Under the pieces are notes generated by a model. It was not told where the DNA came from and did no database searches. It saw nothing but the letters and a program-made list of their open reading frames with translations. Below are positions 44,957 through 53,241 of a stretch of 64,000 nt of DNA, piece after piece. How positions within the stretch are numbered: the first letter of the stretch is position 1; each line of letters starts with the position of its first letter. This DNA comes from an uncultured Lachnospiraceae bacterium (GTDB lineage: Bacteria; Bacillota; Clostridia; Lachnospirales; Lachnospiraceae). The position numbers were made by a program, and so were the translations under genes. The DNA is taken from positions 25,364-89,363 of the forward strand of contig CAMNTQ010000006.1 of NCBI GenBank assembly GCA_946558695.1, written 5' to 3'.

Positions 44957-46243
44957 ATGCCGAAAATATCAATTATTGTGCCTGTCTATAATATGGAGCG
45001 ATATTTGCGCCGGTGTCTGGACAGTATTGTGGCTCAAACCATGAAAGACATAGAGATTATTTGTGTTGACGATGGTTCCACTGATTCCTCAGGTGAAATT
45101 ATTGATCAGTATGCGGCGGAGGATGGGCGTATGAAAGCGCTGCATAAAGTGAATCAGGGTTATGGAGCGGCAATGAATGCGGGATTAAGACTTGCGTCGG
45201 GGCAATATATCGGGATTGTCGAAAGCGACGACAGGATAGCTCCTGAAATGTATGAGACGTTATACAAGGCTGCTGTGAATCATAATCTGGATTTTGTTAA
45301 ATCGGATGCCTACTATTGGTTTGAAAAATTGAATTACCTGAAACGGGTACATGATAATAATCTAAATGTATGGTATAATCAGGTGCTTGGAGAAGATGAA
45401 AGAAATATATATTTTGATTTTTTTATGAATATCTGGACAGGGATTTATAAAAAAGACTTTCTGGTACAAAATGATATTTCTTTTAATGAAAGTCTCGGGG
45501 CTTCATATCAGGATAATGGATTTTGGATGCAGACATGTTTCTATGCCGGAAGGGCAATGTGGTTAAACGAGGCTTTTTATTATTACAGGCAGGATAATCC
45601 CGAGGCTTCGGTAAAAAGCAGGTCAAAAATGATGGCCATGACAAGAGAATATGAGTACCTTGAGGAGATAATAAAAGCAAGAAAACAGGAATATTTGCTG
45701 CCGTATGTCTATACTTTGCGGCTTGTCAGGTTAAAAGGGACGTTTTTTAGGATCGACGATAAGTATAAGTATGAGTTTAGCCGCCAGATCCGAGAGGATT
45801 ATGGGAAGTATAAGGCTTATATCAAATACAACAGATACATAGATAACTGGATCCGGGAGCTTTTGAGAGCGCCAGAAGGGTATTGCGGCAGTCTGATAGA
45901 AAAGAAAAGAAAAGTGAAGACGCAGATTCTTAAATCGGAAGGAGTCATTATCTACGGGGCAGGTAAGCAGGGCGATATTGCAATGCGGATACTTTATAAT
46001 GAAGGACTGTATGATAAGATCAGATGTTTTGCGGTATCAGATGAGCCAAAGGATGGTTTCATGGCAGATAAAAGGGTGGTAAAGATAGAAAAAGCCTGTG
46101 AGTGTTATCCCGATTCACTGTATCTGCTGGCAGTAGCGCCCGGTTCAAAAGCATATCTTGATATGCAGGAAAGAATGAAAAGTTTAGGTATTCGGGAATA
46201 TTTACAGATGACAGACTTTTTAGAAAAGTTCAATTATATATAA
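44957..46243 (+). CDS. GT2 family glycosyltransferase with C-terminal Rossmann module
   Basis: A 428-residue protein: ISIIVPVYNMERYLRRCLDS, IICVDDGSTDSSGEIIDQY, YIGIVESDDRIAPEMYETL (DD pair of the GT-A site), ASYQDNGFWMQTCFYA and an acceptor-side helix with FYYYRQDNPEASVKS. The module lies at about 330-425 (GVIIYGAGKQGDIAMRIL, YLLAVAPGSKAYLDMQERM). GAGGAG precedes the start. Followed 15 bp later by the cytidylyltransferase gene. Confidence 0.88.
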   Translation: MPKISIIVPVYNMERYLRRCLDSIVAQTMKDIEIICVDDGSTDSSGEIIDQYAAEDGRMKALHKVNQGYGAAMNAGLRLASGQYIGIVESDDRIAPEMYETLYKAAVNHNLDFVKSDAYYWFEKLNYLKRVHDNNLNVWYNQVLGEDERNIYFDFFMNIWTGIYKKDFLVQNDISFNESLGASYQDNGFWMQTCFYAGRAMWLNEAFYYYRQDNPEASVKSRSKMMAMTREYEYLEEIIKARKQEYLLPYVYTLRLVRLKGTFFRIDDKYKYEFSRQIREDYGKYKAYIKYNRYIDNWIRELLRAPEGYCGSLIEKKRKVKTQILKSEGVIIYGAGKQGDIAMRILYNEGLYDKIRCFAVSDEPKDGFMADKRVVKIEKACECYPDSLYLLAVAPGSKAYLDMQERMKSLGIREYLQMTDFLEKFNYI

Positions 46244-46258
46244 GAGGAAGTGTTGCAG

Positions 46259-46975
46259 ATGAATATAGCAATGATTATCGCCGGCGGAAAGGGAAATCGG
46301 ATGAATCAGGATATCCCCAAGCAGTTTTTGAATATCCATGACAAACCGGTTATTGTGTATACCATGCAGGCTTTTCAAAAGCATCCGGAGATAGACGCGA
46401 TATTGATTGTATGTCTGAATGGGTGGCAGGAGATTTTGAAAGCATATGCCCGTCAATTTAATATAACAAAGCTCAGGTGGGTTGTGGCAGGCGGAAAAAA
46501 TGGACAGGAATCTATTCACAATGGATTGGCTGAGTTAAAGAAAGAATGTAAAGGAGATGATCTGGTGATGGTGCATGACGGGATCAGGCCAAATGTATCT
46601 CAGGAGATTATTTCCAACAGCATTGCAGAGTGCAGGATACATGGTTCGGCGATAACAGTTATTCCATGTGCAGAAGCGATGTTATTGCGTGAGGAAGAGA
46701 ATGGAACAAGTGCTAGAGCATTAATCTCAAGAGATGCACTTGCAAGGACGCAGACGCCGCAGACATTTCTGCTTTCCAGATTATTGTGGGCGCATGAAGA
46801 GGCGGCGAAACAGGGGATTACTGATTCAATCGCTTCATGTACCTTGATGGTCGAACTTGGAGAGGCCGTGCATTTCTGCCCGGGTTCTGAGAAAAATATT
46901 AAGATCACGACAACAGAAGATATCGAAATCTTTAAGGCACTGCTCATGGCAAGAAAGGATGACTGGTTAAAATAA
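46259..46975 (+). CDS. IspD/TarI-family cytidylyltransferase
   Basis: A 238-residue nucleotidyltransferase; the ATG at 46259 lies 8 nt after GAGGAAG, and the GTG at 46250 is less likely. The sequence shows AMIIAGGKGNRMNQDIPKQF (CTP-binding glycine-rich loop and Lys), GGKNGQESIHNGL, VMVHDGIRPNVSQEI, RTQTPQTFLLSRL, and ITTTEDIEIFKAL. These motifs are shared by IspD (MEP-CTP) and TarI (ribitol-5-phosphate-CTP). Given its setting among LicD, TagD- and TagF-like genes, CDP-polyol or CDP-sugar-alcohol synthesis is more likely than isoprenoid synthesis, but the family assignment does not decide it. Confidence 0.85.
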   Translation: MNIAMIIAGGKGNRMNQDIPKQFLNIHDKPVIVYTMQAFQKHPEIDAILIVCLNGWQEILKAYARQFNITKLRWVVAGGKNGQESIHNGLAELKKECKGDDLVMVHDGIRPNVSQEIISNSIAECRIHGSAITVIPCAEAMLLREEENGTSARALISRDALARTQTPQTFLLSRLLWAHEEAAKQGITDSIASCTLMVELGEAVHFCPGSEKNIKITTTEDIEIFKALLMARKDDWLK

Positions 46976-47602
46976 ATGATGAGACAATGGTGGATTGAGA
47001 GTAAAAAAGCAGGGGTAATAAAAAAGAAAATCTATCATATGCTGCAGCGATATTATAATTTTGGATCATGGCATCTTACACCGATTAATGAAAGACTTTA
47101 TGGTTTGGAAGTTGTCCGGACACTCAATAAACTGATCAGCAAAAATAAATTTTCTAAATATGCGCCGTTCGTCGAAGTGGGATGCGGGCTGGGTGAGATT
47201 ATTGGCGGTGTAAGGTGGAGATACAAAAAAATAGGGTATGATATATCTGCAGAAGCATTGAAAGCGGGAGCCATTTTGTGTCCAAAGGTCATATTCCGAA
47301 AAGGGACATTTGCGGATATTGATTGTGGAGATATCAATTGCTTGATCATGCTAAACTTTATACATATGATTCCGCATGATAAATTAAAAAAAGAAATTGA
47401 TATTGTATTAGAAAAAAATCGTGTTAAATTATTTGTATTGGATACGTTTGCAGATAATGAAGGTACTGAGTATAAGTATTCTCATGATGGGGAATATTTG
47501 TTTGGCGGCAAGTATAAACTCGCCAGAAGAAGCGATAGTATTCCGTGCGCCCATGGTGCAAAAAGATATATTGAATATTGGCAGATTTGTAAAAATAGAT
47601 AA
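46976..47602 (+). CDS. Class I SAM-dependent methyltransferase-like protein
   Basis: A 208-residue protein starting 1 bp after the previous stop, with no clear ribosome binding site, so translation is probably coupled. Motif I is FVEVGCGLGEIIGGVRWRYK, followed by IGYDISAEALKAGAIL, DINCLIMLNFIHMIPHDKL and VKLFVLDTFADNEG. Short for the superfamily but all core strands are present. The likely target is a cluster sugar; unproven. Confidence 0.72.
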   Translation: MMRQWWIESKKAGVIKKKIYHMLQRYYNFGSWHLTPINERLYGLEVVRTLNKLISKNKFSKYAPFVEVGCGLGEIIGGVRWRYKKIGYDISAEALKAGAILCPKVIFRKGTFADIDCGDINCLIMLNFIHMIPHDKLKKEIDIVLEKNRVKLFVLDTFADNEGTEYKYSHDGEYLFGGKYKLARRSDSIPCAHGAKRYIEYWQICKNR

Positions 47603-47632
47603 GAACTTTGAAGGGATAAATCGGAGGATCAT

Positions 47633-48121
47633 ATGAAGAAAAACAATTTTTTTTCAGTGTTGTCAGGCATGGTTATTGGGGCTGTCGCCGGGGGAATGGC
47701 AGTTGAAAGGATTTCAGGCAAGGCATTAGATAATTGCAGAGAATTAACAGATAAAAATCTTGACTTATTTTTGCTTATGAACAAGTGGATGACAACAAAG
47801 CAGGAAGGCAGACATATCAAAGAATACTTAGAAAAAAGGGGTTATAAGTCTGTTGCCGTTTATGGATTGAGCCATGTGGGGAAATGTTTATTGGAAGAAT
47901 TAAAGGACTGTGATATTGAGATTAAATATGCGGTTGACAAAAATGCATCGGCTATTTATTCTGACTTACAAGTGTATTTGCCGGAGGATGATTTGCCAAA
48001 GGCAGATGTTATGATCGTTACGGCAGTTTATTATTTTGACGATATATATAATAATTTAAAGAATAAAGTCATGTATCCGATCGTATCTCTTAAAGATATA
48101 TTGTATGGATTGGATAAATAA
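47633..48121 (+). CDS. Stand-alone Rossmann module with N-terminal hydrophobic segment (paralogue of 37893)
   Basis: A 162-residue protein with the same layout as the gene at 37893: a hydrophobic, Gly/Ala-rich N-terminus (FSVLSGMVIGAVAGGMAVER), a helical stretch (LDLFLLMNKWMTTKQEG), then the module from residue 72 (SVAVYGLSHVGKCLLEELKD, KYAVDKNASAIYSDL, DVMIVTAVYYFDDIYNNL). The glycine motif is G-L-S-H-V-G rather than G-x-G-x-x-G, so nucleotide binding may be altered. GGAGG precedes the ATG. Confidence 0.78.
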   Translation: MKKNNFFSVLSGMVIGAVAGGMAVERISGKALDNCRELTDKNLDLFLLMNKWMTTKQEGRHIKEYLEKRGYKSVAVYGLSHVGKCLLEELKDCDIEIKYAVDKNASAIYSDLQVYLPEDDLPKADVMIVTAVYYFDDIYNNLKNKVMYPIVSLKDILYGLDK

Positions 48122-48144
48122 CGCAGATATTTAGGGGGGTTTTT

Positions 48145-50463
48145 ATGGCTTCAGATGAGATCATAAAGGATTTGCCCAAGGCTCTTATCAATTGGTATGA
48201 TTTTCAAACAGGTTCAAAAGTACTTTTCATTTCAGGCGGAAGGCCGGAATGCGAAGTGCTTTTTGATGCGATGGAAGAAAATAGAATAGACACGGTTAGG
48301 GCGGATATGGGGAAACTGCATACAATCAGCGGTAAATTTGATTATATTGTGGCAGCGGGTATCATTGAAAGAAGTGAGAACCCTGAGGAAATGCTTGCGG
48401 CGCTTAAGCCTTTGCTTAAGCCTTTGGGAAAGCTTCTGATAGGAGCTGAAAACCGTCTGGCGATTCGTTATTTTTGCGGCGATAAGGATTCTTTTTCTGG
48501 ACACGTCCTTGATGGGATTGACGGATATTTAAAAGTAAGTGACAAAAGAATGAAAATAAATGGGGGACGCTCATATTCGAAAGCGGAATATGAAAAAATG
48601 TTTTTCAAGGCAGGTTTTCAAAAATACAGATTTTATGCGGTTATGCCGGAACTTGTGCGCCCCCAGCTTCTGATTGCAGAAGATTATGTGCCAAATGAAG
48701 CAATTGATGTGAGAGTATTTCCGCAATATGAGAACCCGGGAACATTATTTCTTGAAGAGGAAAGACTGTACGAAACATTGCTGGAAAATCATATGTTCCA
48801 CCAAATGGCAAATGCTTTTTTGATCGAATGCACCATTGATGGTGAACTCATGGGAGTTGACCAGGTGACAGTTCAGGGAGACCGGGGACGCAAGGAAGCA
48901 TTGGCGACAATCATAAAGTATCCGGTGAAAGTGTCCAGAAAAGCCCTATATAGGGAAGGAATAGAAAAAATAGACGCTCTGTTTCAGAATACGGATTATT
49001 TGCGAAACCATAAAATTCCTGTAGTTGAAGGAAAACGGGAGAGCGATGCTTATGTGATGCCCTATATAAAAGGGCAGATTGCTACAGAATATTTCAGGGA
49101 AACGCTGCGAAGTGACAGGAAAAAGTTTATACAGGAACTTGAAAGATTTTGGAAGATTATATTATCTTCGTCGGAGCATGCCGTTTACGAGGAAGTGAAC
49201 TGGAGGCAGTTTGAACCTCATTGGGAAAGACGAAAAAAAGATGATCCGAATATTGATCAGTGGCAAAGGCGTGCATTTGGAACGGAGGAAGAGAGAAAAA
49301 ATATCGGTGTAATCTTAAAAAGAGGCTATATTGATATGGTTTCTATTAACTGTTTTCATACAGGAAACGGATTTGTATTCTTCGACCAGGAGTTTTATAT
49401 TGAGGACTTTCCGGCAAATGCTGTTTTCATCAGGACAGTGGATTTTATATACAGGGATAATCCTGATCTGGAGAAGATATATCCCCGGGATGATATTCTG
49501 AAATATTTTAGTTTATATGAGTATCGGGATTTTTGGAGAAGAAAAGGCAATGCCTTTTTGGAAGAGCTTAGAAAGGAAAAAGAGCTTTCCGGTTATCATA
49601 AGCTCCACAGAAGAGATAACCAGACAATGATTTCTAACAGACACAGGATGGATTATAGCCAGGAAGAATACGAGCGCTTGTTCACAAATATTTTTAAAGG
49701 ATTGGGAAGTAAAAAAATCTATCTTTTTGGCTCAGGGAGGTATGCGGAACAGTTTATAGAACAGTTTGGCACGTATTATGATATTGCAGGAATCATTGAC
49801 AATAATGAAAGCAGATGGGGAGAACAGTTATCAGGTATAGAAATCTTTTCGCCGGGAATTTTAGGGGAGATAAAGGAACCTTTTAAAGTATTCATCTGTA
49901 TTAAATTTTTTCAGGATGTTCTCCTCCAGTTGAAAAAGATGATGATCAAAGATATTTCCGTATATGACCCGCGGCTTGATTATGACAGGCCGTTAAAACT
50001 GACGGGCGGTTCACAAAAGAGCGCGCCGAAAAGATACCATATCGGCTATGTGGCAGGAGTATTTGATCTGTTCCACATAGGACATCTGAATATATTCAGG
50101 CGGGCAAAAGAGCAGTGCGATTACCTGATTGTCGGCGTAGTGACTGATGAACAGGTGATACGGGGCAAAAAAACACGTCCGTACATTCCTTTTGATGAGC
50201 GCCTTGCGATTGTTGAGGCATGCAAATATGTAGACGAAGCAGTTGAAATTCCAGTCGATAAGCCAAATACAGAAGATGCATGGTATATGTATCATTTTGA
50301 TGTTCAGTTCTCGGGAAGTGATTATGCCGATGATCCGGTTTGGCTGGCAAAAAAGGTATTTTTGCAGCAGCATGGGTCGGACATGGTCTTCTTTCCCTAT
50401 ACACAGACGACAAGCTCAACAGAGATTAAAGATGTGATCAGCAGAAAAAGAGATAACAGTTGA
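48145..50463 (+). CDS. Multi-domain protein: methyltransferase-like, kinase-like, Rossmann module, TagD-like cytidylyltransferase
   Basis: A 772-residue chain. Residues 20-200 resemble a class I methyltransferase (VLFISGGRPECEVLFDAMEE, DYIVAAGIIERSENPEEMLA, LKPLGKLLIGAENRLAIRYF) with a degenerate motif I. Residues about 215-495 include KYPVKVSRKALY, MPYIKGQIATEYF and NGFVFFDQEFYIEDFP, reminiscent of an aminoglycoside- or protein-kinase-like fold; this part is uncertain. Residues 530-620 are the cluster's module (KKIYLFGSGRYAEQFIEQFG, IIDNNESRWG). Residues 632-765 are a cytidylyltransferase (GVFDLFHIGHLNIFRRAKEQ, YIPFDERLAIVEACKYVDEA, TSSTEIK). The last domain should make a CDP-linked intermediate. 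Ribosome binding site GGGGGG. Confidence 0.8.
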   Translation: MASDEIIKDLPKALINWYDFQTGSKVLFISGGRPECEVLFDAMEENRIDTVRADMGKLHTISGKFDYIVAAGIIERSENPEEMLAALKPLLKPLGKLLIGAENRLAIRYFCGDKDSFSGHVLDGIDGYLKVSDKRMKINGGRSYSKAEYEKMFFKAGFQKYRFYAVMPELVRPQLLIAEDYVPNEAIDVRVFPQYENPGTLFLEEERLYETLLENHMFHQMANAFLIECTIDGELMGVDQVTVQGDRGRKEALATIIKYPVKVSRKALYREGIEKIDALFQNTDYLRNHKIPVVEGKRESDAYVMPYIKGQIATEYFRETLRSDRKKFIQELERFWKIILSSSEHAVYEEVNWRQFEPHWERRKKDDPNIDQWQRRAFGTEEERKNIGVILKRGYIDMVSINCFHTGNGFVFFDQEFYIEDFPANAVFIRTVDFIYRDNPDLEKIYPRDDILKYFSLYEYRDFWRRKGNAFLEELRKEKELSGYHKLHRRDNQTMISNRHRMDYSQEEYERLFTNIFKGLGSKKIYLFGSGRYAEQFIEQFGTYYDIAGIIDNNESRWGEQLSGIEIFSPGILGEIKEPFKVFICIKFFQDVLLQLKKMMIKDISVYDPRLDYDRPLKLTGGSQKSAPKRYHIGYVAGVFDLFHIGHLNIFRRAKEQCDYLIVGVVTDEQVIRGKKTRPYIPFDERLAIVEACKYVDEAVEIPVDKPNTEDAWYMYHFDVQFSGSDYADDPVWLAKKVFLQQHGSDMVFFPYTQTTSSTEIKDVISRKRDNS

Positions 50464-50479
50464 TCTGGAGGATAAAAAA

Positions 50480-51772
50480 TTGAATCTATTATGTACGCCA
50501 TCACATATTGTAGGCATAAAAAATCCGTATAAAGGTCTTCGGAATATATTTACAGCCGGATACAAGAATATGTTATTAGACTTTTCGCTGTGTTGTACAT
50601 CCGGCGAACTGGAGCAGATAGGAAAAAAAGAAGCAATTAAAGAAATGACCGACAGGTTAAAAGTATTCGAGAATCCTGAAAAAATGAGTGAAGCAATGCT
50701 GCCCCTGTTAAAGCAATGTGAGGCCCAGAAAGTGCATATGCCGGCAGCGTATGCGCCCTATCTGGAACGAAATACTAAACATGACGATTTAAATGGATTA
50801 TTGTTTCAGCTCGCAAAAGAAAGTATAAAAGTGTGCGGTCAGGCGGGGTGTAAAAATCTGGTTATACGCCCTTTATTTGCGGGTATATCATCTGAGAACT
50901 TATGGAAACATAACAAAGCTTATTATCTTGGTCTGGCAGAATTGGCAAGAGAGCAGGATGTATGTATTTTACTGGAAAATCAATGTAAGGACTTTAACGG
51001 GCATCTGGTTCGCGGAGCCTGTTCGCTGACAGAGGACGCTAGGCATTGGATTGATTGGCTGAATGAGACAGTAGGAGAAGAGCGCTTCGGATTTTGTCTG
51101 GATGTTGGAGTATGCAACCTGTGCGGACAAAATATGTATGATTTTATAACAGAGCTTGGAAACAGGCTTAAAACTGTGATTTTGCGGGACTGCAACGGGA
51201 ATCGGGAAAGCGCTATGCTGCCCTTTACAAGCGTGTATCAGGGCCGGTCGCAGACAGATTGGCAGAACTTGATCCGAGGACTTAGGGAGATTGGATTTGA
51301 CGGGGAGTTGATTATGGATATGAGGGATACTATTTCGGCATTTTCTCATCTTCTCCGTCCTGAAATTTTGCGTTTGTCCAAAAAGATAGGGGATTTTTTA
51401 AAGTGGCAGATAGAAATGGAAATACGGCTGAAGCAGTATTCATCAAGAGTGCTTTTCGGCGCAGGGAATATGTGCAGAAATTATATGAAATGTTATGGTA
51501 AAAAATATCCGCCGCTGTTTACCTGTGACAACGATAGAACTGTATGGGATACGGAATTTTTCGGGTTAACAGTTAAGAATCCGCGGTGTTTAAAAGAACT
51601 GCCGGAGGATTGTGCGATATTTATCTGTAATATCTATTATAAGGAGATAAGAGAACAGATCCTTGAAATGGGAATTAAGAACCCGATAGAATATTTCAAT
51701 GATGAATATATGCCTTCTTTTTATTTAGAACGTCTCCCGATGAAAGAAGTGCCATTGAAAAAACAGGAATAG
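50480..51772 (+). CDS. TIM-barrel isomerase-like protein with altered metal site, plus C-terminal Rossmann module
   Basis: A 430-residue protein with a TTG start after GGAGGA. Residues 1-300 follow the xylose isomerase-like (AP endonuclease 2) barrel and are paralogous to the protein at 53242: compare ILLENQCKDFNGHLVRGACS with LCIENLYTSIAGHVVEGPCC. Two metal-site signatures seen in that paralogue are lost: DTGHAN is DVGVCN here, and HIHDNDG is ILRDCNG. A non-catalytic or differently catalytic role follows. Residues 310-425 are the cluster's module (RVLFGAGNMCRNYMKCYG, CDNDRTVWDTEFFG). Confidence 0.82.
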   Translation: MNLLCTPSHIVGIKNPYKGLRNIFTAGYKNMLLDFSLCCTSGELEQIGKKEAIKEMTDRLKVFENPEKMSEAMLPLLKQCEAQKVHMPAAYAPYLERNTKHDDLNGLLFQLAKESIKVCGQAGCKNLVIRPLFAGISSENLWKHNKAYYLGLAELAREQDVCILLENQCKDFNGHLVRGACSLTEDARHWIDWLNETVGEERFGFCLDVGVCNLCGQNMYDFITELGNRLKTVILRDCNGNRESAMLPFTSVYQGRSQTDWQNLIRGLREIGFDGELIMDMRDTISAFSHLLRPEILRLSKKIGDFLKWQIEMEIRLKQYSSRVLFGAGNMCRNYMKCYGKKYPPLFTCDNDRTVWDTEFFGLTVKNPRCLKELPEDCAIFICNIYYKEIREQILEMGIKNPIEYFNDEYMPSFYLERLPMKEVPLKKQE

Positions 51773-51814
51773 TGGCAAGCGATGAAATGTTTTGGAATAA
51801 AGGAGTAATAAGCG

Positions 51815-52879
51815 GTGGGATATATAGATTTAAAGAATAGAAGAATATTGGTTACAGGCGCCGCTGGGTTTATTGGAGCAAATCTGGTAAAACATCTTTA
51901 TGCAGATATAGGAGATGTAATCGTCATAGGTATTGATAATATGAATGATTATTATGATATAAGGTTGAAGGAGACAAGGCTGGAAGAGATATCTGCAATT
52001 TCTTCATTTGCCTTTGTGAAAGGGAATATTGCTGATAAGGCATTAGTCACAGAGACTTTTGAAAAGTATAAACCGCAGATTGTAGTAAATCTTGCGGCGC
52101 AGGCGGGCGTCAGATATTCCATTACTAATCCGGATGCTTATATCGAATCGAACTTGATTGGCTTTTACAATATTCTTGAAGCTTGCCGCCATTCTTACGA
52201 TAACGGCGCGGCGGGTGTAGAACACTTGGTGTACGCAAGTTCTTCCAGTGTTTACGGAGTTAATAAGAAGGTTCCGTATAGCACGGACGACAAAGTAGAC
52301 AATCCTGTCTCACTTTATGCGGCCACTAAAAAAAGTGACGAGCTGTTAGCGCATGCTTATTCAAAACTTTATAATATTCCGTCCACCGGTCTGCGGTTCT
52401 TCACAGTATATGGTCCGGCCGGCCGGCCGGATATGGCATATTTTGGTTTTACGGACAAGCTGTGTAAAGGAGAGAATATTCAGATTTTTAACTATGGTAA
52501 TTGTAAGCGTGATTTTACTTATATAGATGATGTTACGGAAGGTCTTTTGCGTGTTATGAGAAAGACGCCGGATAAGGTTACAGGAGAAGATGGACTGCCG
52601 TTGCCGCCATATAAAGTATATAATATTGGTAATAGTAATCCAGAAAACTTATTGGATTTTATAGACATTCTTCAGCAAGAATTGATTCGTGCCGGAGTAT
52701 TGCCGGGAGATTATGATTTTGAAGCGCATAAGGACCTTGTTCCCATGCAGCCTGGTGATGTCCCAGTGACTTATGCGGACACCAGCGCGTTAGAGAGTGA
52801 TTTCGGATTCAAACCTTGTACAAGCTTAAGAACCGGTCTTAGAAAATTTGCTGAATGGTATAAAGCATTTTATATGTGA
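51815..52879 (+). CDS. NAD-dependent UDP-sugar epimerase (UDP-glucuronate 4-epimerase-like)
   Basis: A 354-residue extended short-chain dehydrogenase with a GTG start after AAAGGAG. The NAD-binding motif is ILVTGAAGFIGANLVKHL; catalytic residues are seen in YASSSSVYGVNKKVPYS and LYAATKKSDELLAHAY (the YxxxK pair), with FFTVYGPAGRPDMAYFGFT and NYGNCKRDFTYIDDVTEGL. The TVYGP-x-GRPDMA block is typical of UDP-GlcA 4-epimerases (CapI/LpsL group), which make UDP-GalA. A degenerate UDP-glucose dehydrogenase lies directly downstream, supporting a former UDP-Glc to UDP-GlcA to UDP-GalA route. Confidence 0.88.
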   Translation: MGYIDLKNRRILVTGAAGFIGANLVKHLYADIGDVIVIGIDNMNDYYDIRLKETRLEEISAISSFAFVKGNIADKALVTETFEKYKPQIVVNLAAQAGVRYSITNPDAYIESNLIGFYNILEACRHSYDNGAAGVEHLVYASSSSVYGVNKKVPYSTDDKVDNPVSLYAATKKSDELLAHAYSKLYNIPSTGLRFFTVYGPAGRPDMAYFGFTDKLCKGENIQIFNYGNCKRDFTYIDDVTEGLLRVMRKTPDKVTGEDGLPLPPYKVYNIGNSNPENLLDFIDILQQELIRAGVLPGDYDFEAHKDLVPMQPGDVPVTYADTSALESDFGFKPCTSLRTGLRKFAEWYKAFYM

Positions 52880-52937
52880 TCAGGACGATTAGGAAGCAAT
52901 AGTGATATACCCCTAGAGTGCGAAAAAGGAGAAAAAT

Positions 52938-53166
52938 TTGATCGAGAAAGATCTTAACCTGACGGCGACATTAGATGAGAAAGAAGCTTTGTCCTGAGTT
53001 CTTGCGTGAATCAAAGGCGCTCTATGATAACTTGTATCCCAGCAGAATTATCGTGGGAACATACATGGAGGATGCCTGCCTTGTAAAAGCGGCGCATAGC
53101 TTTGCAGAACTCCTGCAGGAGGGAGACGGGATGTTTTCCAACGGGATTAGAAAGCTGAAAGGATAG
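52938..53166 (+). pseudogene. Remnant of UDP-glucose 6-dehydrogenase
   Basis: Two pieces in different frames match the UDP-glucose dehydrogenase family by recollection of its conserved strings. [16 protein letters not shown] (from 52941) belongs to the N-terminal NAD domain. [20 protein letters not shown] (from 52990) followed by [12 protein letters not shown] belongs to the central region around the SPEFLREG motif. The intervening roughly 80-100 residues, including the TVP loop, and everything after the LLQEG are missing. No ribosome binding site or long frame exists. It explains the otherwise gene-free interval 52880-53241. Confidence 0.75.
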
Positions 53167-53241
53167 TGTTGCACTGGCAGTGTGTCCGCTGCCTTTGCGG
53201 AGTAGTTTGTTTTCAAAAGAAAAGTTTGGAGAGATGGGAAG

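Noticed and set aside
46259..46975. Calling the cytidylyltransferase IspD of isoprenoid synthesis
   Set aside because: Motifs fit both IspD and TarI; the neighbours are LicD, GT2 and methyltransferase genes and no MEP-pathway gene (such as ispF) is adjacent.
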